Of a stretch of DNA of 64,000 nt, positions 17,673-25,949 are shown piece by piece. The notes beneath the pieces were generated by a model, which saw only the letters and a list, made by a program, of their open reading frames with translations, made no database searches and was not told the origin of the DNA. The position numbers and the translations under genes were made by a program. The DNA comes from Hydrogenibacillus sp. (lineage in GTDB: Bacteria; Bacillota; Bacilli; Thermicanales; DSM-22653). Within the stretch, counting starts at the first letter, position 1. Each line of letters starts with the position of its first letter. The stretch lies in NCBI GenBank assembly GCA_014896255.1, contig JADBKT010000005.1, positions 1 to 64,000 on the forward strand. Direction: 5' to 3'.

Positions 17673-18773
17673 GTGGCGACCACCACAGGGACACTGGCCG
17701 ACATCCGCGACAAGGTCGAGCGGGGCGAGCGGCTTTCGTTTGACGACGGCGTCCGGCTGCTTACGTCCAACGACTTGCTCTCCCTCGGGCAGATGGCCGA
17801 TCTCGTGCGGCGCCGCAAAAACGGCGACCACGTCTACTTCATCGTCAACACCCACCTCAACTACACGAACATCTGTTACCTCGACTGCAAGCTGTGCGCT
17901 TTCGGCGTCAAGCCCGATTCCCCGCGGGCCTACGCACTCTCGCTCGAAGACATCGAGCAAAAACTGAAAGCGCTTGAAGGTAAGGGATTTACCGAACTGC
18001 ACATCGTCGGCGGCGTCAACCCGCGGCTGCCGTTTGCGTACTACGAAGAGATGATCCGGATGGCCAAGGCATACCTGCCGGAAGTTCACATCCAAGCGTT
18101 CACCGCCGTTGAACTCGACTACTTGTCCCGCGTCTTTAAGATGGACATCGGCGAAGTCATCGAGCGTCTTCGCGCCGCCGGCCTCGGCTCGATCCTGGGC
18201 GGCGGGGCGGAGATCTTTCACCCCGAGGTGCGCCGGATCATCTCCGGGCACAAGACCGACGCCGACCGCTGGTTGGAGATTCACCGCATCGCCCATCGCC
18301 TCGGCATGCGCTCCAACGCCTCGATCCTCTACGGTTCGATCGAGCGGCCGGAACACGTCATCGATCATCTGCTTCGGCTACGGGCGCTGCAGGACGAGAC
18401 CGGCGGATTCGACGCCTTTTTCGGCTTCGCCTTCCACCCGGAAAACACCGCCCTCGGGCGGGAATACGCCATCACCGGCGAGACGACCGGGCTTTACGAC
18501 CTCAAACTGCTCGCCACCGCCCGCCTCATGCTCGACAACTTCCAGCACATTCGCGCGTTTTGGATGATGATCGGGCTCAAGCTGGCCCAAGTATCCCTCT
18601 ACTTCGGCGTCGACGACCTCGACGGTACGGTCATGGAAGAAGAGATCGTCCACGTCGCCGGGGCGAAGACGCCAAAGATGACCCCGAAAAGCACGTTCAT
18701 CGAGATGATCCGCGAAGCGGGCCGGATCCCCGCCGAGCGCGACACCTTGTATCGCATCCTGCGGACATATTGA
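17673..18773 (+). CDS. mqnE: MqnE-type radical SAM aminofutalosine synthase, copy 1
   Basis: Radical SAM enzyme of the futalosine menaquinone pathway; MqnE joins SAM and 3-(1-carboxyvinyl)oxybenzoate to give aminofutalosine. 366 aa. The cluster motif is C68-x3-C72-x2-C75. Family segments HIQAFTAVEL, LGGGAEIF, RLQDETGGF-like and AFHPENT follow. It looks like MqnE rather than MqnC (cyclase) because it lacks the SWVTQG-type C-terminal block. GTG 17673 has AAAGGAGG eight bases upstream. The next gene is a paralogue, 32 bases on. One of the two may have moved to another substrate. Confidence 0.8.
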   Translation: MATTTGTLADIRDKVERGERLSFDDGVRLLTSNDLLSLGQMADLVRRRKNGDHVYFIVNTHLNYTNICYLDCKLCAFGVKPDSPRAYALSLEDIEQKLKALEGKGFTELHIVGGVNPRLPFAYYEEMIRMAKAYLPEVHIQAFTAVELDYLSRVFKMDIGEVIERLRAAGLGSILGGGAEIFHPEVRRIISGHKTDADRWLEIHRIAHRLGMRSNASILYGSIERPEHVIDHLLRLRALQDETGGFDAFFGFAFHPENTALGREYAITGETTGLYDLKLLATARLMLDNFQHIRAFWMMIGLKLAQVSLYFGVDDLDGTVMEEEIVHVAGAKTPKMTPKSTFIEMIREAGRIPAERDTLYRILRTY

Positions 18774-18805
18774 CGGCCTGCGGACAACGAAAGGAGCGAT
18801 GTTGC

Positions 18806-19927
18806 ATGAACGCTTGGCACATCGGCGACCCCGAACTTGAACCGATCGTCGACAAAGTGCTCTCCGGCCGTCGCCTCACCCTCGAAGACGGACTCGTCCT
18901 TTACCGCACGCCGGATCTTTTGACCGTCGCCCGGCTGGCCGACCGCGTGAACCGCAAATTCAACGGCGACCGCGCCTACTTCATCGAAAACATGTACATC
19001 AACCCGACGAACATCTGCGAAGCGAACTGCGCTTTCTGCGGTTTTAAGCGCAACCCCGGCGAAAACGGCGCCTATACGATGTACCCAGAAGACGTGCTTC
19101 AATACGTCGCCGAGCGAATGAACCCGAACATCCGCGAATTCCACATCGTCGGCGGGCACAACCATCTCGAACCGTTCGACTATTACCTGAACATCGTCCG
19201 CACGCTCAAGGAACATTATCCGCACGTGACGATCAAAGCGTACACCGCGGCGGAAATCGTCTTCTTCAGCAAAATCTCCGGTCGATCGATCGAAGACGTG
19301 CTGAGAGCGCTCATCGACGCCGGCCTCGAGACGCTCCCCGGCGGCGGCGCGGAAATCCTCTCCGAGCGCTACCGGCTGAAGATGAGCCCGGACAAGGCGA
19401 CGACCGAGGAATGGCTGAACGTGCACCGCACGGCCCACCGCCTCGGCTTAAAGACGCACGCCACGATGCTCTACGGCTCGCCGATCGAGACGCTCGAAGA
19501 GCGCCTGACGCACATGATCCTCATCCGCGAGCTGCAAGACGAAACGAACGGCTTTCTCGTCTTCATCCCCCTCGCCATGCAGCCCCGCTCGGTGACGGCG
19601 AGCATCAAAAAGCGCACTTCGGCTTACGACGACCTGCGCACCATCGCCGTCTCCCGTCTCATGCTGGACAACATCCCGCACATCAAATCATACTGGATCA
19701 ACATCGGCACGCAGCTCGCCCAGCTGTCGCTCACCTTCGGCGCCTCCGACCTGCACGGCACGCTTGTCGAGGAACGCATCAGCCACGCCGTCGGGGCGCT
19801 CACCCAGGCCGGGCTCACGCGCGACGAACTCGTCTGGCTCATCCAAGGCGCCGGCAAGATCCCCGTCGAGCGCGATACGTTTTACAACGTCGTTCGCGTC
19901 TACGATCCGGCGCCGGCCCGCGCCTGA
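18806..19927 (+). CDS. MqnE-type radical SAM protein, copy 2
   Basis: 373 aa paralogue of the preceding gene, in the same operon. The cluster motif is C71-x3-C75-x2-C78 (NICEANCAFCGF). It shares HIVGGHN, KAYTAAEIVFF, LPGGGAEI, LQDETNGF and RLMLDN blocks with copy 1, but has FIPLAMQPRSV where copy 1 has AFHPENT. Either gene could be the true MqnE; the other may do the MqnC-like step or a related CofH-type reaction. ATG 18806 has AAGGAG nine bases upstream. Menaquinone would serve the NDH-2 encoded 2 kb away. Confidence 0.72.
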   Translation: MNAWHIGDPELEPIVDKVLSGRRLTLEDGLVLYRTPDLLTVARLADRVNRKFNGDRAYFIENMYINPTNICEANCAFCGFKRNPGENGAYTMYPEDVLQYVAERMNPNIREFHIVGGHNHLEPFDYYLNIVRTLKEHYPHVTIKAYTAAEIVFFSKISGRSIEDVLRALIDAGLETLPGGGAEILSERYRLKMSPDKATTEEWLNVHRTAHRLGLKTHATMLYGSPIETLEERLTHMILIRELQDETNGFLVFIPLAMQPRSVTASIKKRTSAYDDLRTIAVSRLMLDNIPHIKSYWINIGTQLAQLSLTFGASDLHGTLVEERISHAVGALTQAGLTRDELVWLIQGAGKIPVERDTFYNVVRVYDPAPARA

Positions 19928-19961
19928 ACCGACGCGGGCGAAAGTCCGGCGCATGAAAAGT

Positions 19962-19983
19962 GCCGGCACCCTGCGGTGCCGGC
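19962..19983. terminator. Bidirectional terminator between mqnE copy 2 and yuzB
   Basis: Perfect nine-pair hairpin GCCGGCACC-CTGC-GGTGCCGGC between convergent genes. On the minus strand it is followed by ACTTTTC, giving a weak U-tract for yuzB; the plus strand has no T run. Confidence 0.6.
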
Positions 19984-19988
19984 CTGCC

Positions 19989-20258
19989 CTATGATCCGAA
20001 GAGATCGGCCTCGCCTCCGGCGTCTTCCTCGTCTTCCGCGGCGATCACCCGGCGGATGGCCTGGATGAGCGCTTCCGGCGTCTCGGCCGAAACGAATTTT
20101 CCGTTCACCAACGCAAACGGCTGCAGGAAACATTCGCTGCAATACGACAAACACCCGTATTCGACGACGTCGATCATCGGCTCCTCGCTGAGCGCATCGT
20201 AAACGCTCTGGCTGCCGGAGGCCAGATTGCTCACGCAAAACTCCACGATGGCATACAT
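19989..20258 (-). CDS. yuzB: DUF1450 protein (YuzB-like)
   Basis: 89 aa with a cysteine-rich centre (EYGCLSYCSECF) and an acidic C terminus. DUF1450 proteins are small, possibly iron-sulfur or zinc binding, and have no proven function. ATG 20258 follows GGAAGGTGG. It is divergent from the Nfu gene, the same arrangement as yuzB and yutI in B. subtilis. Confidence 0.85.
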   Translation of the reverse strand: MYAIVEFCVSNLASGSQSVYDALSEEPMIDVVEYGCLSYCSECFLQPFALVNGKFVSAETPEALIQAIRRVIAAEDEEDAGGEADLFGS

Positions 20259-20411
20259 TCGACCACCTTCCGCCTCTCATCTTAGCAAAAATACACGCGG
20301 CAAGAAAAGTGGCCGTCGATGAGATCGGACAGTGGTCGAACGGCGGGCCATCGTTTATAATGGTTCTAAGAATCAAGATCCCCCGGATTCATCCTGAACG
20401 AGGTGTGGAAG

Positions 20412-20636
20412 ATGATCACCCAGCGCGTCGAACGCATCTTAAGCCGCCTTCGCCCGGCGATCCAGGCGGACGGCGGCGACGTGGAACTCGTCGCCGTCGA
20501 AGCGGATGTCGTCAAAGTGCGGCTGAAGGGTGCTTGTCTTGCCTGCCCCAGCCGGGAGCTCACCCTAAAGGCCGGGCTCGAGCAGGCGATCACCAGCGCC
20601 GTTCCGGAAATTCGCGCCGTCGAGCAGGTCTTATGA
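20412..20636 (+). CDS. NifU C-terminal domain iron-sulfur carrier (YutI/Nfu-like)
   Basis: Small scaffold that carries a 4Fe-4S cluster to client proteins. 74 aa, one NifU_C domain, with DGGDVEL near residue 20 and the cluster motif C42-x2-C45 (ACLACPS). ATG 20412 has GAGG eight bases upstream; a GTG three codons before is unspaced. TATAAT at 20356-20361 may be its -10. The last six bases overlap the end of the convergent yutH-like gene. Confidence 0.9.
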   Translation: MITQRVERILSRLRPAIQADGGDVELVAVEADVVKVRLKGACLACPSRELTLKAGLEQAITSAVPEIRAVEQVL

Positions 20637-21410
20637 ACGTTCCAGCCACGGAATCGGCGGCGCCGTAAGTCCGCTCGGTTCGAACACCGCCCGGCGCAGG
20701 CGTGCGATGCCGGCGGTGCGTTTTTTTTCGTGGCGCGCAATCCGCTCCAAGCGGCCGATGTGTTCCGGCTTCGATGCAGGCGCTTCCGCCGCCGCCGAAA
20801 GCCACGCGGACGGAAACACCATTCGGGCATACAAAAACGGCCCGCTCTCCGGCGAAAGGGGCGCTTCCCGGCGATAACCGTCCACAAAGCGCTCAGCCCA
20901 ACCGGCGACCTCCGCAGGCGGCAAAGCGCAGACGGCCCAGCCGAGAACGTCCGCAAGATCGCGTTCCGGCCAGTCGACACACCATTCATCCGAGCGCGCG
21001 ACCGCTCCCGCCGACTCTTCCCGCACCGCTTCCGGACGGAACATCGTATACGCGAGGACCCGTCGTCCGGGAGCGCGACGGGCGCGTTCCGCATAACCGG
21101 CATCATGCAGGTAATAGAGGACGGTTTGCCCTAAGTGATGAAAATACGCAAAATGCGCTTCTTCCTTGTGCGGCCAGTCCGTTCCGGCGACCCGCCTGAG
21201 CTCCGCGATCCACCCCTCGACCCAGCGCCCGGCCTGAAGGCGACCGGACGGTGCCGTAAGCCCATACGTCGCCGTATGCCTTAAGGCCAGCCACCGTCCG
21301 AACGCAACCGGGGCCTCCCGGAGATCGGCCTGAAGCGCCGTCGCGAGATCCGGTGCCGGGGAAAACGCCGCCAGGCGGCGGCGGATGTCCGCGAGCCACT
21401 GCGCCTCCAC
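20631..21410 (-). CDS. YutH-like spore coat protein, short form
   Basis: 259 aa from GTG 21410, chosen for AGGGGGGA six bases upstream. It shows the C-terminal half of the CotS/YutH kinase-like fold (helical; FHHLGQTVLYYLHDAG, WPERDLADVLGW). B. subtilis YutH is about 340 residues, so the N-terminal lobe is largely missing, and no kinase catalytic motif is visible. The upstream side is blocked by the divergent pgpA-type gene at 21505, so a longer start is not possible without overlap. Its place between yutI and yutG is conserved, which is the main support for the name. Confidence 0.6.
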   Translation of the reverse strand: MEAQWLADIRRRLAAFSPAPDLATALQADLREAPVAFGRWLALRHTATYGLTAPSGRLQAGRWVEGWIAELRRVAGTDWPHKEEAHFAYFHHLGQTVLYYLHDAGYAERARRAPGRRVLAYTMFRPEAVREESAGAVARSDEWCVDWPERDLADVLGWAVCALPPAEVAGWAERFVDGYRREAPLSPESGPFLYARMVFPSAWLSAAAEAPASKPEHIGRLERIARHEKKRTAGIARLRRAVFEPSGLTAPPIPWLERS

Positions 21411-21504
21411 CTTTCGTCCCCCCTGTCGAAAACGGCGGTCTTCCGAAAGCGCTCCGCACACCGCCTCATGACCAGTCTATGCGCCACCGAAAGGGGAAGA
21501 CCTG

Positions 21505-22002
21505 ATGCCTGACGACCGCCTGCTCCGCGAGCGTGCGCTGGCGCTTTTGAAGGCGCGCGGCGTCACCCCCGAAGACATCGCCGAACTCGTTTGGTTTTTG
21601 CAAAAACCGTATCATCCCGATCTGACGCTGGACGAATGCGTGCTGAACGTCTCCCGCGTCCTCGACAAACGGGAAATCCAAAACGCCATCTTGACCGGCA
21701 TTCAGCTCGACATGCTGGCCGAGCAGGGCAAGCTCCTCGAACCGCTGCAATCGATGATCGAGCGGGACGAAGGCCTGTACGGCATCGACGAAGTGCTGGC
21801 CTTGGCGATCGTCAATGTCTACGGCAGCATCGGCTTTACGAATTATGGCTATATCGACAAGATCAAGCCGGGCATTCTGGCGAAACTCAACGATCATTCC
21901 ACCGGCGCCGTGCATACGTTCCTCGACGACATCGTCGGCGCCGTCGCCGCAGCCGCGGCGAGCCGCCTGGCGCACGCCCGTTCCGGTCAAGCGCATCCGT
22001 AA
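21505..22002 (+). CDS. Phosphatidylglycerophosphatase A-like protein (YutG)
   Basis: 165 aa, PgpA/YutG family. Proteobacterial PgpA removes phosphate from phosphatidylglycerophosphate; the Bacillus YutG branch lacks the membrane helices and its role is uncertain. Visible family features: TLDECVLNVSRVLDKREIQNAI, YGIDEVLALAIVNVYGSIGFTNYGYIDK and LDDIVGA. ATG 21505 follows AAAGGGGA. It converges on yutF with a ten-base gap. Confidence 0.8.
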   Translation: MPDDRLLRERALALLKARGVTPEDIAELVWFLQKPYHPDLTLDECVLNVSRVLDKREIQNAILTGIQLDMLAEQGKLLEPLQSMIERDEGLYGIDEVLALAIVNVYGSIGFTNYGYIDKIKPGILAKLNDHSTGAVHTFLDDIVGAVAAAAASRLAHARSGQAHP

Positions 22003-22011
22003 AACCGGCAA

Positions 22012-22824
22012 TCACGCGCCCGACCATAAATGCGCCGTCAAGGCGTCCAGGTCCCGAAAGCGCCCCTTCGGCGGAAATCGAAGGAGATCGCGTTCGGACG
22101 GCGGAACGCCGGTCTCCACCAGATAGGCATCGATCCCGAAGCGATGCCCGGCGGCGATGTCGGTGAGCATGTTGTCCCCCACCAGGGCGACGTCTTCCTT
22201 CCCGAGTCCGAGCACATCGAGCGCCGCTCGGAGCATCGGCGCGCGCGGCTTGCCGACCACCCGCGGCCGACGCGCGCTCACCAGGCGCAAAAGTTCGACG
22301 ATCGATCCGTTTCCCGGAAGCAGCCCGTCTTCACTCGGCAAGCGAATGTCGCAATTCGTCGCGTAGAACGCCGCGCCACGCGCCAGCGCGGAGAGCGCCT
22401 GCACGAGCTTTTCGTACGTCAACGTGCGGTCGAGGCCGACGGCCACGACGTCGATCTCGCCCTCGGCCAGCGCTTTTTTCGCCGCCTCCGTCCCCGCTTC
22501 GATCACCGAAAACCCCCGCGCGCGAAGCGGAACGACGAGCCCCGCCTCGCCGACGACGAGCACCCGCGCCATCGGTCTTCGCCGCCCCAGCCACAAGGCG
22601 AGCACCTCGGCCGACGTGAGCACGTCGCCCGCCGTAACGGGAAAGCCGATCCGCGCGAGCGCTTCGGCCACCGCCTCAGACGTCCGCGTGGCGTTGTTGG
22701 TGAGGATCAGAAACGGAATACCGCCTTCCCGGAGCGCCTGAAGAAAGCGGTCCGCGCCGGGGATCGCCCGAGATCCGCGAACGAGCGTCCCGTCCAAGTC
22801 GATGAGCATGCCTCGATAGCGCAT
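22012..22824 (-). CDS. yutF: HAD-family phosphatase (YutF / NagD-like)
   Basis: 270 aa subclass IIA HAD hydrolase. The catalytic DLDGT is at 9-13, motif II LTNNATRTS near 44, and GKPRAPML followed by GDNMLTDIAAG form the acidic motif. NagD relatives dephosphorylate small phosphates such as nucleotides or sugar phosphates; substrate unknown here. ATG 22824 has AAGGAGGAAG directly upstream. Last gene of the unit 23632-22012. Confidence 0.9.
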   Translation of the reverse strand: MRYRGMLIDLDGTLVRGSRAIPGADRFLQALREGGIPFLILTNNATRTSEAVAEALARIGFPVTAGDVLTSAEVLALWLGRRRPMARVLVVGEAGLVVPLRARGFSVIEAGTEAAKKALAEGEIDVVAVGLDRTLTYEKLVQALSALARGAAFYATNCDIRLPSEDGLLPGNGSIVELLRLVSARRPRVVGKPRAPMLRAALDVLGLGKEDVALVGDNMLTDIAAGHRFGIDAYLVETGVPPSERDLLRFPPKGRFRDLDALTAHLWSGA

Positions 22825-22860
22825 GCGCTTCCTCCTTCGCCCCCGATTCCCCTCAACCGA

Positions 22861-23028
22861 TCATAAAGCGGCACCACGGCCCCCCTCGGCGCGACATAAG
22901 ACGCGCCGGACGGAAACGCCGAGGCGTTCGGCCTGGTGCTTTGCCAACCGCTTGACCCTCTCCGCCAGCGAAAGCCCTTGGACAAGCGGCCCAAGCTGCA
23001 GCAAAATGTTATGCCTGGTTGTGCCCAT
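22861..23028 (-). CDS. Hypothetical 55-residue protein between yutE and yutF
   Basis: Basic, helical-looking small protein. ATG 23028 has GGAGG six bases upstream, and the frame overlaps the end of yutE by 20 bases and stops 36 bases before yutF, so it fits the operon exactly. Codon third positions are GC-rich. No domain is recognised and it has one cysteine. It could be translationally coupled to yutE. Confidence 0.5.
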   Translation of the reverse strand: MGTTRHNILLQLGPLVQGLSLAERVKRLAKHQAERLGVSVRRVLCRAEGGRGAAL

Positions 23029-23515
23029 CGCCGTCCTCCGCGATGAGACGATCTTCGACATCCGCCAAATCGACCCGCTCTTCGGCCAAAAAGGCCCGCA
23101 CTTCCCGGATAAACGCGCGAAGCGCCGGCAGCACCGCCGTGAGCGCCCGCCGCGTATCCAGGCGCCGCGTCAGGTAATCTCGGCTGATGACCCGGTAGCT
23201 TTCCGTCAATTCGCGGATCCCCGCCGCCGTGGTCGGCATGATCGCCCCTTCTTGCAGCAAGATATCGACCATCTCATCGTATCCGCCGGCTTCCCGGTGC
23301 ACGACCCACTCGACGATAATCAACCCGATGTCGCTCGTCGCTTGAAACAACCGTTCGATCAACCGCTCCTCCGCCAACGCCGTCGGCGAGACGCGGCCCT
23401 CGACCGGCGACGGCCTTGCCGCTTCCGCCCAGGCGATGATGCCCGGCGTGGCGTCGACATGACGCTCGAGATCGATCAAGGCCCGCGCCAGCGTTTCCCG
23501 TGTCGTGCGATACAC
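23009..23515 (-). CDS. yutE: DUF86 / HepT-like protein (YutE)
   Basis: 168 aa helical protein of the YutE/DUF86 family, related to HepT toxins. HepT RNases carry R-x4-H-x-Y. The matching place here appears to read YRVISRDY, with the expected Arg and His replaced, and no nucleotidyltransferase antitoxin gene is adjacent, so toxin activity is unlikely. GTG 23515 follows AAAGGCGG. It sits in the order yutD-(DUF3055)-yutE-yutF as in Bacillus. Confidence 0.78.
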   Translation of the reverse strand: MYRTTRETLARALIDLERHVDATPGIIAWAEAARPSPVEGRVSPTALAEERLIERLFQATSDIGLIIVEWVVHREAGGYDEMVDILLQEGAIMPTTAAGIRELTESYRVISRDYLTRRLDTRRALTAVLPALRAFIREVRAFLAEERVDLADVEDRLIAEDGDGHNQA

Positions 23516-23533
23516 GCTCGCTTCACCGCCTTT

Positions 23534-23632
23534 TTATCGGCGCCGCCGGGCGACGCCGAAGATGATCCCCACGGCGACGACGACGAAGACCAAAATCAAG
23601 ACCCCTTGCATCAGCTCCATCATGCGCCGCAT
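23534..23632 (-). CDS. Small membrane protein, 32 residues
   Basis: Very short frame: a few charged residues, one hydrophobic helix (about residues 9-28) and a final run of four arginines, which predicts N-out, C-in topology. AAAAGGAG lies three bases before ATG 23632; an in-frame ATG at 23623 gives better spacing of twelve. It stops 18 bases before the yutE start, so it would lead that operon. The function is unknown. Support is from coding-type base use, a ribosome-binding site and position only. Confidence 0.6.
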   Translation of the reverse strand: MRRMMELMQGVLILVFVVVAVGIIFGVARRRR

Positions 23633-23660
23633 CGTCTCCTTTTAAGAAAGGATGAGCTCG

Positions 23661-23924
23661 ATGGACCGTCAATTTCTGTACGACTTCGACGAAACGGCCA
23701 CCATCCGCTTCGTCAGTTTTTTCGCCGATGAAGGCCGATTCGACCTGGCGATCGTCAAAAGCGACCATTTCTTCGGCAAGCGGATCGTCCTGGATATGCA
23801 AAAAAATCGGTTCGCCATCATCGGGGAGGACGATCTGGCAGAACCCGGTTACCTCGAGGACGCTTTCGGCCTCGACGCCGCATCGGCCATAACGCTGAAG
23901 CAATTTCTGGAGGAGGTCATCTGA
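23661..23924 (+). CDS. DUF3055 protein
   Basis: 87 aa. Matches the DUF3055 pattern remembered from Bacillus: FLYDxxE...RFVSF near the start, RFDLAIV, then LDMQxxRFAIIGxDDL. No function is known. AAGAAAGG lies nine bases before ATG 23661; an ATG three codons earlier has no spacing. Its end overlaps that of the convergent yutD gene by eight bases. Confidence 0.85.
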   Translation: MDRQFLYDFDETATIRFVSFFADEGRFDLAIVKSDHFFGKRIVLDMQKNRFAIIGEDDLAEPGYLEDAFGLDAASAITLKQFLEEVI

Positions 23925-24306
23925 TCGTCGGCGGCGCCTCGTCCGCCGCGTCCATCCGCCCCGCCCCGGCTTTCTCCGCGCCGGAACGCTTCTCGGACGC
24001 GCTTTGGCCTCCGTATCTCGGCGGACGCCGCACGCGCCGAACGACAAAATATTTACAGCCGAAATTGCAATATTCCTGAATATATTGATCGAGGGCGCTG
24101 ATCCGCATTTCGGGGGGCACGCCCTTATTTTTGTCGCTGTAAAAGCCCTTCAGGCGCAACTGGCCGTATCCCCAATCGCCGACGATGTAGTCGTATTTAT
24201 TCAAGATGTCCTGATAACGCGCCCGAAACGCTTCGGCGTTCCACCCGCCGCGCACGTCTTCGACGAGTTCGAACGTCCCCTGCGGAAGATGGACGATGTC
24301 CGACAT
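23917..24306 (-). CDS. yutD: YutD-like protein (DUF1027)
   Basis: 129 aa. The DUF1027 core FRARYQDILNKYDYIVGDWGY and QLRLKGFY is clear at about 27-58, followed by YCNFGCKYFVVRR. The last 35 residues are a low-complexity basic and acidic tail without homology to the family core. ATG 24306 has AAAGGAGAGGAG upstream. Divergent from the YhcN-type lipoprotein. The biochemical role of the family is not established. Confidence 0.85.
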   Translation of the reverse strand: MSDIVHLPQGTFELVEDVRGGWNAEAFRARYQDILNKYDYIVGDWGYGQLRLKGFYSDKNKGVPPEMRISALDQYIQEYCNFGCKYFVVRRVRRPPRYGGQSASEKRSGAEKAGAGRMDAADEAPPTIR

Positions 24307-24395
24307 CGCTCCTCTCCTTTCTTCCTTCCGTCGGCGTTCCCGCGTTGTTGAAATCGCGCGCAGTGGACACACTACAGCGCGGAGGTGGTTTAAAC

Positions 24396-24953
24396 ATGCG
24401 GACGGTTCGCCATCCGCTCATCGTCATATCGAAAATCGCGTTGTTCATCAGCGTCATGGCGCTCGCCGGCGCCTGTCAAAACCCGAACGCCGCCCGAACG
24501 GACCAAGGGCTCGGACGCGGCGCGCCGGAAAACACGGTCGACGTCCGCTACGTTCCGCCCGGTACGCCGACGCCCGAACCGCTCGCCGATTACGGCCTGG
24601 TGCGCGTCGACGCGACGCAGCTTCGGCGTTTTGCCGACAATCCGCTGCGCTACGACCGCACGCTCATCGCCGGCATCGCCGCCCAGTCGATCAGCCAGAT
24701 GAACGGCATTCGCTACGCAAGCATCATCGCCACCGACGAGACCGTGTTCGTCGGGCTCGAACCGTCCGGCGACGTCGACGCCGCCAAGCTCATCGCGCGC
24801 GTCAAGCAAGCCGTAGAAAGCGCCGTTCCGGGCTTCTACCGCGTCTACGCGACGACAGACCGCTCGCTCATCCAACGCGCCGTTGCCCTGACGGAAACCG
24901 CCCCCGACGACCTCGATCGACGGTTGAGCGACCTTTTGAGCATCGCACCATAA
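24396..24953 (+). CDS. Sporulation lipoprotein, YhcN/YlaJ family (YutC position)
   Basis: 185 aa. The N-terminal signal ends in a lipobox (ALAGAC), so the protein is lipid-anchored outside a membrane. The rest fits the YhcN/YlaJ domain: TLIAGIAAQSISQMNGIRYASIIATDETVFVGLE and a helical C-terminal half with AVESAVPGFYRVYATTDR. In spore formers these sit in the inner spore membrane. ATG 24396 follows GCGGAGGTGG. Position next to lipA matches yutC. Confidence 0.85.
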   Translation: MRTVRHPLIVISKIALFISVMALAGACQNPNAARTDQGLGRGAPENTVDVRYVPPGTPTPEPLADYGLVRVDATQLRRFADNPLRYDRTLIAGIAAQSISQMNGIRYASIIATDETVFVGLEPSGDVDAAKLIARVKQAVESAVPGFYRVYATTDRSLIQRAVALTETAPDDLDRRLSDLLSIAP

Positions 24954-24969
24954 AGGTTTGCAGGTGCGT

Positions 24970-25878
24970 TCACGACTCGCGGACAAAATGCGCTTTGGCG
25001 GACGCCGCCTGCTCCCGCGCGTGATACGAACTTCGAACGAGCGGCCCGGCCTCGACGTGCGCAAATCCGCGCTTCAACCCCTCGGCGCGAAGCGCGGCAA
25101 ATTCTTCCGGCGCATAATAGCGCACCACCGGCGCCTGACGCCGAGACGGCCGCAAGTATTGACCGACGGTCAAAATGTCGACGTCCTGCGCCCGCAAATC
25201 GTCCATCGCCTCAAGCAGTTCTTCCCACGTCTCGCCGAGGCCGACCATCAGGCTCGACTTCGTCGGGATGTGGGGAGCGATGCGTTTGGACTTGCCTAGG
25301 AGCTTAAGCGATCGCTCGTACGTCGCTTTCGCTCGGATGCTCGGCGTAAGTCGCCTCACCGTCTCGATGTTGTGGTTTATAACGTCCGGGCGTGCGGCGA
25401 GCACCGTCTCCAGCGCCGCTTCATCGCCTCCGAAATCGGGGATGAGGACCTCGACACTCACGCCCGGAATTTTGGCCCGAAGCGCACGGATCGTCGCGGC
25501 AAACTGGGACGCGCCGCCGTCCGGGAGATCATCGCGGGCGACCGAGGTCACGACGACGTGAAGCAGCCCCATCACGCGCGCCGCCTCGGCGACGCGGGCC
25601 GGTTCCATCGGATCGACCGCCCGCGGACGACCGGGGGTTACGGCGCAGAAACGACAAGCGCGCGTACAAATGTCTCCCAAAATCATAAAGGTCGCCGTTC
25701 GGGCGTTCCAGCACTCGTAAATGTTCGGACACCGCGCCTCTTCGCATACCGTGTTGAGCGCCTTGGCCCGCATCGTCCGCTTGACCAAAGCAAAATCGGC
25801 ATCCGTCCTCAGCGTATCCGTTTTCAACGCAGCTTTCAGCCACTCGGGCTTGCGTATCACCGTCTGACCCTCGGACAC
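24970..25878 (-). CDS. lipA: Lipoyl synthase
   Basis: Radical SAM enzyme that inserts two sulfurs into octanoyl groups on lipoyl domains such as GcvH. 302 aa. Both clusters are visible: auxiliary C45-x4-C50-x5-C56 ([12 protein letters not shown]) and radical SAM C71-x3-C75-x2-C78. The C-terminal RSSYHAREQ supplies the serine ligand. GTG 25878 has AAAGGAG upstream; the longer open frame overlaps the promoter. It depends on SUF for clusters and is the yutB equivalent. Confidence 0.96.
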   Translation of the reverse strand: MSEGQTVIRKPEWLKAALKTDTLRTDADFALVKRTMRAKALNTVCEEARCPNIYECWNARTATFMILGDICTRACRFCAVTPGRPRAVDPMEPARVAEAARVMGLLHVVVTSVARDDLPDGGASQFAATIRALRAKIPGVSVEVLIPDFGGDEAALETVLAARPDVINHNIETVRRLTPSIRAKATYERSLKLLGKSKRIAPHIPTKSSLMVGLGETWEELLEAMDDLRAQDVDILTVGQYLRPSRRQAPVVRYYAPEEFAALRAEGLKRGFAHVEAGPLVRSSYHAREQAASAKAHFVRES

Positions 25879-25902
25879 GCGCTCATCTCCTTTCTTGACG
25901 TT

Positions 25903-25932
25903 ATTATAGCGAAACGACCGGCGATTGGCCAA
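25903..25932 (-). promoter_or_regulatory. lipA promoter
   Basis: Perfect TATAAT at 25908-25903 with TTGGCC 18 bases upstream at 25932-25927, minus strand, 24 bases before the start codon. The -35 matches only half of consensus. Confidence 0.55.
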
Positions 25933-25949
25933 AGGCGAGGAGGAGAGCC

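Noticed and set aside
17423-17743. 106-codon plus-strand frame ahead of mqnE
   Set aside because: No ribosome-binding site, mixed codon third positions, and it overlaps the well-supported GTG start of mqnE copy 1 in another frame.
20333-20361. Promoter for the Nfu gene
   Set aside because: TATAAT at 20356-20361 is good, but the sequence 17 bases upstream (TGGTCG) is a poor -35, so it is mentioned only with the gene.
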